This document shows, piece by piece, positions 22,942-30,571 of a DNA stretch of 34,115 nt. This stretch comes from Crocinitomicaceae bacterium (GTDB taxonomy: Bacteria; Bacteroidota; Bacteroidia; Flavobacteriales_G; Salibacteraceae), in assembly GCA_002713215.1 (NCBI GenBank), contig PAVO01000009.1:1-34115 (forward strand). The letters run 5' to 3'. The stretch's first letter is position 1, and every line of letters starts with the position of its first letter. The notes below the pieces were generated by a model that made no database searches, had not been told where the DNA came from, and saw only the letters and a list, made by a program, of their open reading frames with translations. Made by a program: the position numbers and the translations under genes.

Positions 22942-24063
22942 TTAATTAAGTTGTCCGATTCGCTCACAGCTGTAATTTCGCTTGATGACCTGGTTCACGA
23001 ATCTTCCTTTCACTTCGTGATTAAGTAGTTCCTCATATACTTCTTCTTCAACACCGAAGTATTGATAAACAATGTTATCGCCAAGCAACAAATATAGATC
23101 CTTATTGTCGTATCTGTAGCCATGGATCCAGCTTGAATCTGTGATCGGCAAAAAGTCATCAGGCATCTTAGGAGCTTCGGTCAAGGTGTTTCTAAGCTTA
23201 AGCAATACATTTGCGTCAGGCTTATTTTCCCATAGGTTGCCGAAGCCCTGAGCTTCAAGAATTCGGTAGCGACTAAACTGAATCCCGTAAACAGCGCCTT
23301 TTTTATCAAAAATACCAACGATGGAGTATTCGCCATCTCTTACGCCGTGACTGTATGTGCCGTTACCAATGCAAAAACATAAATCCTCACCTAAATCGAT
23401 TAAGTCGTGGTGCGTTTTTGGTACACGAATAACATAGTCGGTGCCATCAAGTTTCTTGCCATCATAAAGCAAAATATCTTCGCGCTGATTTAGACAAAAA
23501 TCAGTCTGTCCGACTTTAGACATAAAACGCTGGGCCTTGTTGTGAATATCTTGCAATGATTTTGGCTTTTTTGGTAAAAAATCTAAGTCTTTACCATGGC
23601 GCTTAATGACCTCCAACATATCGGCGGTGTCGATTAAACATTCTATATCTGGTGTAAATAGAATTTTGGCTATCCGCGAGTCACTGTAACGACATCTAAG
23701 TAGATCCAGAATTTTATATGTGAGTTGCTGGGTACGAAGCCTTTCTGTCTTTTCAGTGAGGTTAGGTGACCTTGTGCATGCATTGAAAAGGTGGTCCCGG
23801 TTTATCGCTGGTTGTGACGTTCTTTTCGCGCTTAGCATTTTAATGAGTTTCAGTTTTACAACATCCACATCACCTACTTGCGTGCACTGTTTAATGATGT
23901 TTAACGCTTGCTTACTAGAGAAGCCAAAGGCCCATTCTGTCAGCCCTAAAAAGTTGGGTTCTGATGGTGATATTATGTGAGACTCAATTGCATCGAGGGT
24001 CTTAGAATCAATCCGCTCATAATGCCTGTTGATGCTTTCCTGTATGGCTTTTTGGTCTATCAT
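22942..24063 (-). CDS. PcfJ-like protein with a C-terminal KTSC domain
   Basis: Residues about 190-285 match the PcfJ-like pattern: RVPKTHHDLIDLGEDLCFCIGNGTYSHGVRDGEYSIVGIF, where the family has H..L...G..L.HCVG.Y.....G. The last 65 residues match the KTSC domain: WIHGYRYDNKDLYLLLGDNIVYQYFGVEEEVYEELLNHEVKGRFVNQVI (compare S..I..IGYD...L.V.F..G..Y.Y..V....Y..L..A.S.G..FN..I). Functions of both are poorly known; PcfJ is a conjugative-plasmid protein and KTSC is found near lysyl-tRNA synthetase and in phage proteins. The first His-Cys position reads CFC. The ATG at 24063 (GGGGA upstream) is preferred to one at 24087 that coincides with the predicted transcription start. Confidence 0.7.
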   Translation of the reverse strand: MIDQKAIQESINRHYERIDSKTLDAIESHIISPSEPNFLGLTEWAFGFSSKQALNIIKQCTQVGDVDVVKLKLIKMLSAKRTSQPAINRDHLFNACTRSPNLTEKTERLRTQQLTYKILDLLRCRYSDSRIAKILFTPDIECLIDTADMLEVIKRHGKDLDFLPKKPKSLQDIHNKAQRFMSKVGQTDFCLNQREDILLYDGKKLDGTDYVIRVPKTHHDLIDLGEDLCFCIGNGTYSHGVRDGEYSIVGIFDKKGAVYGIQFSRYRILEAQGFGNLWENKPDANVLLKLRNTLTEAPKMPDDFLPITDSSWIHGYRYDNKDLYLLLGDNIVYQYFGVEEEVYEELLNHEVKGRFVNQVIKRNYSCERIGQLN

Positions 24064-24098
24064 GAAGTGTTTCCCCAAACCGTTCATAGTATGGGGAT

Positions 24099-24141
24099 AT
24101 TATAACACTTAAAGCGTAATCGAAACAACAAATATGTTGTT
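24099..24141 (-). promoter_or_regulatory. Promoter with a perfect AACAACA operator for the PcfJ-like gene
   Basis: Minus strand: -35 TTGTTT (24123-24128), 18 bp, extended -10 TGT-TATAAT (24099-24104). Operator AACAACA-AATA-TGTTGTT (24124-24141), both arms perfect. It starts 2 bp from the stop of the upstream gene. Confidence 0.85.
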
Positions 24142-24142
24142 T

Positions 24143-24655
24143 TTATGGGGTGGCTTTACCTATCTTTTCATCGATCTGATCGAGTAGATTTAGTAGTTCA
24201 CTGTTACCTGGTATGTTCTGAATAAGCTCTCTTGAAGACGACACATGGTAATTGATCATATCGACAGAATGCTTTTGATAACGCATATTCCAATCAGGAA
24301 CAGGTGTATTCTTAACCAATGCATGGTAAATAGGCGAAAAATGGACGATCAAGTCATCCTTCCCAAGAGGTGCATCGGCATTGTAGGCCGGGGTTAATTC
24401 AAACTCTGAAACTTCACTGTAGCAGTGATGATTTTCATCACTAAGATCTGGCGTTTGCGTATCAAAATCAAACGGGGCCATTTGAGGCAGCCCATACATT
24501 GGTGCTTGAAGCTGCCCCTGGACAATCTCAAGACGATTTAATTCGTCAATCTGGTTCTGACCAAGATTTATATCGTTATGGAAGCAGAAGCGCTCAGAGC
24601 GCACTTTCCCGTCCATTGATGTATAGGTCATGCGTAGTGATACAAATAGCGACAT
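24143..24655 (-). CDS. Hypothetical protein, 170 aa, in operon with the helicase
   Basis: Not recognised. Begins MSLFVSLRMTYTSMDGK with alternating hydrophobic residues (beta strand), then a polar middle and a C-terminal helix (NSELLNLLDQIDEKIG). AGAGG lies 8 nt before the ATG, which starts 3 bp after the helicase stop, so the two are cotranscribed and it may be a helicase partner (inference). Confidence 0.75.
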   Translation of the reverse strand: MSLFVSLRMTYTSMDGKVRSERFCFHNDINLGQNQIDELNRLEIVQGQLQAPMYGLPQMAPFDFDTQTPDLSDENHHCYSEVSEFELTPAYNADAPLGKDDLIVHFSPIYHALVKNTPVPDWNMRYQKHSVDMINYHVSSSRELIQNIPGNSELLNLLDQIDEKIGKATP

Positions 24656-24658
24656 AGT

Positions 24659-26164
24659 TTAGTCCTCTACAACAGGAACAGGTTTGCGTTCTGTTTTATG
24701 TTTCTTCGCTTTGATTTCTTTAACTTCATCGTGAATGCGATACATCAGAGAGTTGGCTGAAAGTCGTTTTATTGCTCTTGTTCCAGCAACATACAACAAA
24801 TTGAGCTCATCAGCGATCTCTGCGGCCGTCATTTCATTAGACTCATCAAAAAAGTCGATAAAGTCTTCTGCGATATGGACGGAGTCAAACTCAAGCCCTT
24901 TAGAGCGGTGAGATGTGCCAATGACAATTCGCGCATCCAGTTCATTCTTAGCTTCATTAACACGTAGCTTGTCGATGTAGTTGACCAGCTTGCCACCGTA
25001 CTCCTTTATAAGCTTGCAAATACGCTTCATTTCCGGATCGCCAGCTTGCTCAGCTGCTTCCTCATACATCGAATATGAGTGGAACTCAGACAGCAGCTTT
25101 TTACGCTTAATCTTATCTTTTACACCAATAGAGAAGTGATACACGTCAAGCAGTTCTTGAACATTGTAATTCTCAAGTCCACCAATCCAGTAAATTGGTT
25201 TGTCCTTGTGTGCTAGGGCAGTTTCCAATGTACCTGCGACAGTTCGGTGAAGGACTGTATGGATCGTACTTTCCATCTCTTTGTATGAAATCCAGCGATC
25301 TTGAATGGACTTGGTTCCTTCAATTTGGAATAGGTCACATCCGGTCACTGTCGATTTAAAATAAAGTATCGAATTTGCCATGTTGGCAATGCTTGTCCCG
25401 AACCGGAAAGACTGGGTAAGGTAAAGTATCTCCGCGTTGTTACGCTTACGGAATTCTTCCATAGCATTGTTGGCGCCGCGCCAGCGATAAATTTGCTGGT
25501 GGTCATCACCCACAAGGATTTGGTTACACTGCTGACGCATAACGAAATCAGCTGTAACAGGGTTTGTGTCCTGAGCCTCATCCAGCAATATGTAAGTAAA
25601 CCAGTTATGCATCTCTGGTTCAGATAAGCAATAAAGCTTCAGATATACATCGTGCGTACAGAAGAATGTGTGATTTGGGTCAATAGCTGCTTCCCAGATC
25701 TTGCGTGCACACTGGACTACTTCATTCCGACGGCGTTGATGTTTAGATGTGTCACCATCAATAAATGCGGCATGCTTTTCACCGATTTTAGCGTCAGCGC
25801 TGGTAAGGAAATTATTGAACGCTTTGATTGCGTCATTTACCAACGTCCAGTTAGGCGTGTTTAGGAATGATTTTACATCACTGATGCGCATGTTTTGCGT
25901 CAGTTTATGTTTAAGCTTAATGCCAACTCGTCGATATGCGATAGAGTGAGTGGTTCGACACACAACGTTTGGAGGGAAGGTTTGACTTGCTTCTTCCTGA
26001 ATGCTCTTATTGAATGCCAAATAAAGCATTCGAACTCTGGGATTTGCTTTTGCGAATTCCTTCAACGTGGTCGTTTTACCAGAGCCGGCACCTGCCTTGA
26101 CGATAAGAAACCTACCATTGAATTGTATCACCTGAGATTGCTGTGGAGTTGGCTTGAGTTTCAA
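24659..26164 (-). CDS. UvrD/Rep-like superfamily 1 DNA helicase (FBH1-like)
   Basis: The 501-aa product has the SF1A motifs in order: Q motif (PTPQQSQVIQF, 6-15), Walker A AGAGSGKTTT (K30), Ia (LYLAFNKS), Walker B LLDEAQD (D195-D199), III (ILVGDDHQQIYRWRGA), IV (LTQSFRF), V (GTSHRSKGLEFDSV) and VI (LLYVAGTRAIKRL). These ATPases move 3'-5' on single-stranded DNA; the short form without big 1B/2B insertions resembles FBH1-type helicases of phages and eukaryotes. The start is TTG with AAGGGA 8 nt upstream; no ATG fits. Likely role: replication restart or recombination with the element's polymerase and SSB (inference). Confidence 0.92.
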   Translation of the reverse strand: MKLKPTPQQSQVIQFNGRFLIVKAGAGSGKTTTLKEFAKANPRVRMLYLAFNKSIQEEASQTFPPNVVCRTTHSIAYRRVGIKLKHKLTQNMRISDVKSFLNTPNWTLVNDAIKAFNNFLTSADAKIGEKHAAFIDGDTSKHQRRRNEVVQCARKIWEAAIDPNHTFFCTHDVYLKLYCLSEPEMHNWFTYILLDEAQDTNPVTADFVMRQQCNQILVGDDHQQIYRWRGANNAMEEFRKRNNAEILYLTQSFRFGTSIANMANSILYFKSTVTGCDLFQIEGTKSIQDRWISYKEMESTIHTVLHRTVAGTLETALAHKDKPIYWIGGLENYNVQELLDVYHFSIGVKDKIKRKKLLSEFHSYSMYEEAAEQAGDPEMKRICKLIKEYGGKLVNYIDKLRVNEAKNELDARIVIGTSHRSKGLEFDSVHIAEDFIDFFDESNEMTAAEIADELNLLYVAGTRAIKRLSANSLMYRIHDEVKEIKAKKHKTERKPVPVVED

Positions 26165-26199
26165 AGCTATTCCCTTGCGTTATTGAGTTTAATAAGAAT

Positions 26200-26242
26200 A
26201 TCATACCATAGTCGACTGCAAATTAACAACAAATATGTTGTT
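26200..26242 (-). promoter_or_regulatory. Promoter with a perfect AACAACA operator for the helicase operon
   Basis: Minus strand: -35 TTGTTA (26224-26229), 18 bp, extended -10 TGG-TATGAT (26200-26205). Operator AACAACA-AATA-TGTTGTT (26225-26242) with arms extended to 9 bp by flanking TT/AA. It overlaps the sulfotransferase stop by 2 bp. Confidence 0.85.
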
Positions 26243-27317
26243 AAATGTATGTGTCGATGGCCATCCGACGTTGAGACTTTTTGGGTGCCCCTTTTACCCT
26301 CTTAAAGCTGTCCAACGTATCAATGCTGGGCTCCGGCTTTGATAAACGTTCTGAATCATTTGTCTGCAATTTGCGAACGACATGTCTTTTTAAATGAGCA
26401 TTCACCGAGACTTGCGATGCCTGCTTTTTCAACTCTTCAAGACCGTAGTTATTAAGCTTTGTTCTATGGGTATGTCGAACGTGATTAGATACCCTGTTAA
26501 GTTGGGAGAGCAAACCTTCACACAGTTTAAGAATTGATGGGCGGATCTTGTTTTGTGTACCCTGGCGTTTTTTACTTCGCTTTATATGTCGAGTCGCAGA
26601 GCCTGAATGTGGAAAAATGGGCATATCGACAGAATCTAGGAGTTTCGAAAACGTAGTCTTTGGCTTATTGATGAGAGATTCATATGAAACAAAGGTAACC
26701 TTGTTGTTTTGATCCAGCCCCATTTCAAATGCCATCCGGTTTCGCGCGTACCAAAATAGGCAAGCACATTCAAAAGGGGATAAGTCCTCTTGGTATACAG
26801 CGCGCAGTGTTTCCCGAATGCCACTGCTTACACCTTTGTTTCGCCAGTTATCTGGATTGTCATTTATGATCGGTAAGATATTGCCTCGTCCGCCTGTTTG
26901 CTTAAATTTTTTGAGATCGGATGCCGCAACATCACGGAAATGACGATACATCCAGATCACTCTGGCGCCTGGCAGCTCTTCGAGCAACTCGTTTGCACGG
27001 TATGATTCAATTAGTGGCTTAGCAACAACAACCGGTGCGTAAGTGTTGCTAAAACGAGAACGTATTTGTGATAAAGGATCTAGGCGTAGCTTTGTATCTT
27101 TGTCGAATCGACTAAGATCTTCAGTTTCACTGTATACACGACAAATAGGTAGCTGCTGAAATGTATACGACAGCATATTTGTTCCAGAACGTTGAGTGCC
27201 AAGGATTAACACACTGCGTTTAACGCCGCGAGGGTACCTTAGGTATTGCAATACTGGTTTTATGTATCGGGTGTAGCGAGTGTTAGCGTCCTTAACCTCG
27301 CATGAGAATAAAGCCAT
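26241..27317 (-). CDS. Sulfotransferase-family protein
   Basis: The 358-aa product has the PAPS-binding 5'-phosphosulfate loop SVLILGTQRSGTNMLSYTF (35-53), a strand-helix with VVAKPLIESYRANELLEELPGARVIWMYRHFRDVAASDLKKF (R and S of the 3'-phosphate site) and the VSYESLINKP segment. Such enzymes move sulfate from PAPS to a glycan, lipid or protein. The C-terminal 100 residues are basic and unrecognised. AAGGA overlaps an upstream hairpin. With the O-ligase-like protein it suggests host surface sulfation or glycan remodelling (inference); the substrate is unknown. Confidence 0.8.
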   Translation of the reverse strand: MALFSCEVKDANTRYTRYIKPVLQYLRYPRGVKRSVLILGTQRSGTNMLSYTFQQLPICRVYSETEDLSRFDKDTKLRLDPLSQIRSRFSNTYAPVVVAKPLIESYRANELLEELPGARVIWMYRHFRDVAASDLKKFKQTGGRGNILPIINDNPDNWRNKGVSSGIRETLRAVYQEDLSPFECACLFWYARNRMAFEMGLDQNNKVTFVSYESLINKPKTTFSKLLDSVDMPIFPHSGSATRHIKRSKKRQGTQNKIRPSILKLCEGLLSQLNRVSNHVRHTHRTKLNNYGLEELKKQASQVSVNAHLKRHVVRKLQTNDSERLSKPEPSIDTLDSFKRVKGAPKKSQRRMAIDTYI

Positions 27318-27325
27318 GACGTCCT

Positions 27326-27346
27326 TGTCAGTATAAATAACTGACA
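27326..27346 (-). promoter_or_regulatory. Inverted repeat abutting the sulfotransferase ribosome binding site
   Basis: TGTCAGT-N7-ACTGACA, perfect 7-bp arms, ending at the AAGGA (27322-27326) of the sulfotransferase gene. As RNA it could modulate ribosome access; as DNA it could be an operator. Confidence 0.5.
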
Positions 27347-27423
27347 GGATGATAGCCTATTTTAGCCGATCAGATAGTCGTCACCATGAAATCTTTCCCC
27401 TGTGATTAATTGAAATAGTAAAT

Positions 27424-27459
27424 GGTTTTTTGAGGTCCAGTTAAGGTTATCAAAAAACC
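27424..27459 (-). promoter_or_regulatory. Leader hairpin of the sulfotransferase transcript
   Basis: Perfect 10-bp arms GGTTTTTTGA/TCAAAAAACC with a 16-nt loop lying across the -10 and the start site of the predicted promoter. Could be DNA dyad or RNA structure. Confidence 0.45.
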
Positions 27460-27485
27460 ACTTGGATCACAACATAAATGTTGTT
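27444..27485 (-). promoter_or_regulatory. Promoter with AACAACA operator for the sulfotransferase gene
   Basis: Minus strand: -35 TTGTGA (27467-27472), 17 bp, extended -10 TGA-TAACCT (27444-27449). Operator CACAACA-TAAA-TGTTGTT (27468-27485). Predicted leader about 120 nt. Confidence 0.65.
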
Positions 27486-27902
27486 TTAATGCAGGGTTAC
27501 TGGTGTGTTTTCGTCTAAGTGTTTTAGCACCTTAACGCCGGCAGTAGTTACCGACACGGTATTTGGGAATGGTTTCGTAACGGCAAGTAAACCAAATTCG
27601 TACAGCCACTCAAGCTGAGCATTGATTCTTTCAACCTGGTCACGGGTTCCTTTTGTTATGGGCCCAGTGAGAAAGTCGTTGTTTCTTGCCCTAATGCAAT
27701 GGCGATGAATATCTTTTAGTAAAAGTAAATTTCTTGTCAGAGCTTCAGCTTGTTCATGATCTGAAATTATTTCCAGAGGCATCCCAGCATGATGCCACGC
27801 TTTCACGCAATTAAGTGTGTAAGCGAACATGTCCTTTTCTTCACACCATTCAGGATGGTAGGCCAGCTGATATAGGTACCAGCCGTACTGTTGATTTTCC
27901 AT
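27486..27902 (-). CDS. Hypothetical protein, 138 aa
   Basis: Not recognised. Mostly helical, with aromatic-rich N-terminus (QQYGWYLYQLAYHPEWC) and a C-terminal half that may form a small winged-helix-like unit (QVERINAQLEWLYEFGLLAVTKPFPNTVSVTTAGVKVLKHL). If so it could be a regulator. The ATG at 27902 follows GGGA by about 7 nt; an in-frame TTG upstream lies in a hairpin and is unlikely. Downstream of the 205-aa HTH-repeat gene on the same strand. Confidence 0.65.
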   Translation of the reverse strand: MENQQYGWYLYQLAYHPEWCEEKDMFAYTLNCVKAWHHAGMPLEIISDHEQAEALTRNLLLLKDIHRHCIRARNNDFLTGPITKGTRDQVERINAQLEWLYEFGLLAVTKPFPNTVSVTTAGVKVLKHLDENTPVTLH

Positions 27903-27920
27903 ATGGGTATCCCGGGGAAC

Positions 27921-27947
27921 TAAAATAGGCCGACATGACAGCCGGCC
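27921..27947 (-). terminator. Weak hairpin after the 205-aa HTH-repeat gene
   Basis: GGCCG/CGGCC stem with 10-nt loop followed by TATTTTAG on the minus strand; a leaky terminator at best. Confidence 0.35.
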
Positions 27948-27976
27948 CAAATGACAGATATTAGGTGAATCAGGTG

Positions 27977-28594
27977 TTAGCTTTGTGCTTCAACACCGGT
28001 CTGCTGTCGAGTTTTCCCCATGGCTTTTAGGCGCTTGTAAGATGGGCGCTTTTTACCAGCGCTGACACGAGCGCGTTTAGTGGCAACGGACTCTGTTGTG
28101 ACTGCACGGAACAGTTCACCACCTTCGCCTTTTACATCACCAACCCACATGCACTTGTACTGCAAGTAACGAGAGACTTGTTGCTGTTTAAGTTCCAAGC
28201 CGTTTTTCTCAAGCATTGCACGTTTGAAATTGATGGCTTTGCCGTCGTAATAACGCTCAATGTACTTGTGGAAAGGGGTTGCTTTGACTTTTTCACGTTT
28301 GAAAAGGAATGTTGGGTTGAGATATCGCTCTTCCGATAACTCATAATCGCCCATTTTTTCATCATTCCAAGTCGGCGGCTTTCTGCGTGTAGCGCGAATA
28401 TAGATGTCGTCATGGATCCAATAAGCTTCCATGGTTAACCATCTTGATATTTGCTGTTGTTTCAAGCCGAGGTGTTCGGCAAGTTTAGTTGGACTGTTAT
28501 CGAAATGTTCTTCGATATACATGCGTAGAGGGATCGCCCAATAAAAAAGAGCTTCCCTTTTTTCCTTTTGACCCGATTTCGAATCTTTACTCAT
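27977..28594 (-). CDS. Protein with two tandem helix-turn-helix-like modules, 205 aa
   Basis: Two related modules are visible: MYIEEHFDNSPTKLAEHLGLKQQQISRWLTMEAYWIHDDIYI (about 25-66) and KYIERYYDGKAINFKRAMLEKNGLELKQQQVSRYLQYKCMWVGD (about 110-155). Each has the form YI...[FY]D...[A].....G-L-K-Q-Q-Q-[IV]-S-R-[WY]-L followed by an aromatic beta-hairpin, the look of a Cro/XRE-type HTH. The C-terminus is strongly basic (KRARVSAGKKRPSYKRLKAMGK). Likely a DNA-binding regulator, a candidate binder of the AACAACA palindrome (inference). The ATG at 28594 follows TGAGG by 9 nt. Confidence 0.65.
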   Translation of the reverse strand: MSKDSKSGQKEKREALFYWAIPLRMYIEEHFDNSPTKLAEHLGLKQQQISRWLTMEAYWIHDDIYIRATRRKPPTWNDEKMGDYELSEERYLNPTFLFKREKVKATPFHKYIERYYDGKAINFKRAMLEKNGLELKQQQVSRYLQYKCMWVGDVKGEGGELFRAVTTESVATKRARVSAGKKRPSYKRLKAMGKTRQQTGVEAQS

Positions 28595-28610
28595 AATTTG
28601 TGACCTCAAA

Positions 28611-28628
28611 CATAACCATTAAGTTATG
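28611..28628 (-). promoter_or_regulatory. Inverted repeat in front of the 205-aa HTH-repeat gene
   Basis: CATAAC-N6-GTTATG, 6-bp perfect arms, 17 bp upstream of the ATG at 28594. Possible autoregulatory operator. A related half (ATAACCA-TTTA-TGTTTTT, 28751-28768) lies further upstream. No clear -10/-35 found between here and the terminator at 28685. Confidence 0.4.
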
Positions 28629-28684
28629 AGAACATACACTACAACAATTTAATTGATATTCCAACAAAATTTTTATTGACACAT

Positions 28685-28712
28685 AAAAAAAGGGAACGCA
28701 TTGCGCTCCCTT
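28685..28712 (-). terminator. Intrinsic terminator after the 138-aa HTH-repeat gene
   Basis: AAGGGA-CGC/GCG-TCCCTT stem with one mismatch and a minus-strand run of seven T. Confidence 0.8.
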
Positions 28713-28792
28713 GTTTTCTATGGCTTTGTAAACATAAATAAGAAATAAATATAACCATTTATGTTTTTATCGTATTTATTAACGATGATCTG

Positions 28793-29209
28793 CTACGCGT
28801 GAGCAGCTCCAAAACAAGTTTGTTGTCTAAATACTTCACCAGCAAGGTAAATGGTATTGGCTTTTAGCCAGCGGCAGGCCTGCTGCTGAGTTGTGCCATG
28901 TTTTTCAGCAAAGTTGGTGGCGTTATTGTCGAAGTTAACGCGGATATAATCGGATAGCAGAACAGCCTCGCATTCATCACCGGCGACAACAGGGGAATCC
29001 GAAAACTTGGATTTCCTTAAATAAACTTGACCATCGGCCCAAACAGCACCCGCCGCGATCCAGCGCTTGACCCGTTGTGTCAATATGTTGTGTTTGTTGG
29101 CGAAATGTTTAATCGCTTCTTTTTCGTTATCAAAACCACTCATCACGTGACTTTCAAGTAAGACAACGTTGATGCGTTTTGAGATTCGTCGTTCTTTTTG
29201 TCCTTTCAT
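28793..29209 (-). CDS. Second protein with tandem helix-turn-helix-like modules, 138 aa
   Basis: Paralogue in design of the 205-aa protein: module 1 MSGFDNEKEAIKHFANKHNILTQRVKRWIAAGAVWADGQVYLR (about 23-65) and module 2 DYIRVNFDNNATNFAEKHGTTQQQACRWLKANTIYLAGEVFR (about 86-128). The shared form FDN...FA.KH...[TQ]QQ..RW[IL] plus an aromatic/G-E-V-[FY] hairpin suggests repeated XRE-like HTH units. The ATG at 29209 follows AGGAG by 7 nt. Driven by an operator-type promoter through a structured 118-nt leader, fitting autoregulation. Confidence 0.65.
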   Translation of the reverse strand: MKGQKERRISKRINVVLLESHVMSGFDNEKEAIKHFANKHNILTQRVKRWIAAGAVWADGQVYLRKSKFSDSPVVAGDECEAVLLSDYIRVNFDNNATNFAEKHGTTQQQACRWLKANTIYLAGEVFRQQTCFGAAHA

Positions 29210-29220
29210 GATGAAACTCC

Positions 29221-29282
29221 TGGCCCTAATGGCCACGTAGCTGCACACAAAGTTGCAGCGAGGTCACTTGCTTAAGGTGACC
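29221..29282 (-). promoter_or_regulatory. Three-hairpin 5' leader of the 138-aa HTH-repeat gene
   Basis: Three consecutive perfect stems in the predicted leader: GGTCAC/GTGACC (29262-29282), GCTGCA/TGCAGC (29240-29259) and TGGCC/GGCCA (29221-29235), the last ending 5 nt before the AGGAG. Could be a cis-regulatory RNA or protein-binding leader. No known riboswitch recognised. Confidence 0.5.
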
Positions 29283-29334
29283 ATAAGTTAATGCATATGC
29301 ACAGAAGTGCGCGTCAACTTACTTACCTATAAAA

Positions 29335-29376
29335 ATCCTATCACATCGAACAAGTGTTAACAACATAAATGTGTAT
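29335..29376 (-). promoter_or_regulatory. Promoter with AACAACA operator for the 138-aa HTH-repeat gene
   Basis: Minus strand: -35 TTGTTA (29358-29363), 17 bp, extended -10 TGA-TAGGAT (29335-29340). Operator AACAACA-TAAA-TGTGTAT (29359-29376). Confidence 0.7.
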
Positions 29377-29398
29377 TTTTATGGTTCGATGAAAAATG

Positions 29399-29427
29399 AA
29401 AAACGGCTGCAAAAAGCAACCGTTTTA
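29399..29427 (-). terminator. Intrinsic terminator after ssb
   Basis: AAAACGG-TGC/GCA-CCGTTTT stem with one mismatch and an A5 loop, minus-strand U-run. Lies about 60 bp past the ssb stop. Confidence 0.75.
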
Positions 29428-29488
29428 ATATGGCTTTTCAGGGTTGAGTATTGCTAAAAACCCTTATAAATCAATGACTTACCAGATC

Positions 29489-30028
29489 TCAGAACGGGAT
29501 ATCGTCATCGAAGTCCACTGGTGGCTCGTTTGGACCTCCACCCTGAGGTCCGCCTTGTTGCTGAGGCGCTTGTTGACGAGGCGCTTGTTGCTGAGGTCGG
29601 AAACCGCCTTGTTGCTGAGGTGCACCACCTTGTTGCTGAGGTGCACCACCTTGTTGCTGAGGCGCTCCGCCTTGCTGTCCGCCATTGTTGTTGCGTCCAC
29701 CAAGCATTTGCATTTCAGTAATAACGACCTCTGTGGTGTATCTGTCGTTACCGTTTTGATCTTGCCATTTTCGTGTTTGAAGGCGGCCTTCAATGTAAAT
29801 CTGAGAACCTTGACGCAGATACTCGCCGATAATCTCAGCTGTTCGGCGATAAGCGACCAAGCGATGCCATTCGGTTCGTTCCTGAATCTGACCTTGTTGA
29901 TCTTTCCAGCTCTCACTCGTTGCAATACTTAAGTTTGCAACTGCATCGCCATTAGGCATGTATTTTACTTCCGGGTCATTTCCAAGGTTGCCCACTAAAA
30001 TAACTTTATTAACACCCTTACGAGCCAT
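29489..30028 (-). CDS. ssb: Single-stranded DNA-binding protein
   Basis: The 179-aa product has a complete bacterial SSB OB-fold: [37 protein letters not shown] (5-41), [52 protein letters not shown] (52-103). The linker holds three copies of GGAPQQQ, and the C-terminal tip DDDIPF is the docking peptide for repair and replication partners. A tetramer protects ssDNA at the fork; it would serve the element's own polymerase and helicase. GGAG lies 5 nt upstream of the ATG. Regulated by two operator copies. Confidence 0.97.
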   Translation of the reverse strand: MARKGVNKVILVGNLGNDPEVKYMPNGDAVANLSIATSESWKDQQGQIQERTEWHRLVAYRRTAEIIGEYLRQGSQIYIEGRLQTRKWQDQNGNDRYTTEVVITEMQMLGGRNNNGGQQGGAPQQQGGAPQQQGGAPQQQGGFRPQQQAPRQQAPQQQGGPQGGGPNEPPVDFDDDIPF

Positions 30029-30067
30029 ATTTACTCCGCTGTTTTCGTTAATTCATTTGATGCATCT

Positions 30068-30121
30068 ATATTAACAAAAATGTTGTTTTGAAGTCAACGC
30101 AATAACAACAAAAATGTATAT
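30068..30121 (-). promoter_or_regulatory. ssb promoter with two operator copies
   Basis: Minus strand: -35 TTGACT (30092-30097), 18 bp, extended -10 TGT-TAATAT (30068-30073). One operator copy (ATTAACA-AAAA-TGTTGTT, 30070-30087) lies in the -10/-35 spacer and another (AACAACA-AAAA-TGTATAT, 30104-30121) just upstream, a layout typical of repression. Confidence 0.7.
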
Positions 30122-30150
30122 TTTTATGCGATTTGTAAATACTGATTGTA

Positions 30151-30357
30151 TCACATTAGTGGGTCTGCAACGTTCTCAACTGTTGAGTTTGTCGTATATC
30201 CAGATGCAATAACTTCTGTAGCCGCAAAATAATACGACTCACCAATCCCTATCCAATAAGCTGCGGCTTCCAAACCATCGCCAGTGGCCTCACCTTGACC
30301 CCAGATTTTAAGGGCGTCATTAAGCTTGTCAGCTGAAAAATCAGTTTTCTCTGTCAT
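30151..30357 (-). CDS. Hypothetical protein, 68 aa
   Basis: Not recognised. Small acidic protein (DFSADKLNDALKIWGQGEATGDGLEAAAYWIGIGESYYFAA). GGAG 7 nt before the ATG. Monocistronic with its own promoter. Confidence 0.7.
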   Translation of the reverse strand: MTEKTDFSADKLNDALKIWGQGEATGDGLEAAAYWIGIGESYYFAATEVIASGYTTNSTVENVADPLM

Positions 30358-30386
30358 GTTACTACTCCGTCAAAAACTTCTGGGTA

Positions 30387-30416
30387 AGTATAGCAATATA
30401 ACCAAGTATATAACAA
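30387..30416 (-). promoter_or_regulatory. Promoter of the 68-aa gene
   Basis: Minus strand: -35 TTGTTA (30411-30416), 18 bp, extended -10 TGC-TATACT (30387-30392). The flank is only a poor match to the AACAACA palindrome. Confidence 0.6.
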
Positions 30417-30571
30417 ACATGATTGGATTCAATGAAGCTTACCCGTCAATGCGGGTAGATGTGGCTTAATTAGCGAAGGGAATGTTCTTGTGTCTGCGTC
30501 GGGTGGGCTCGTTTGTGTTAAAATTATCTCCGAGTAGATGCAATGATGCATGCCAATTAAAAGGAGTTTCC

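Noticed and set aside
29444-29932. Plus-strand Leu/Arg-rich ORF antisense to ssb
   Set aside because: It is the mirror of the GGAPQQQ repeats of ssb and has no independent support.
30482-30571. 30-residue N-terminal extension of the Gln-rich protein
   Set aside because: The ATG at 30572 has an excellent AAGGAG; the extension covers the predicted -10.
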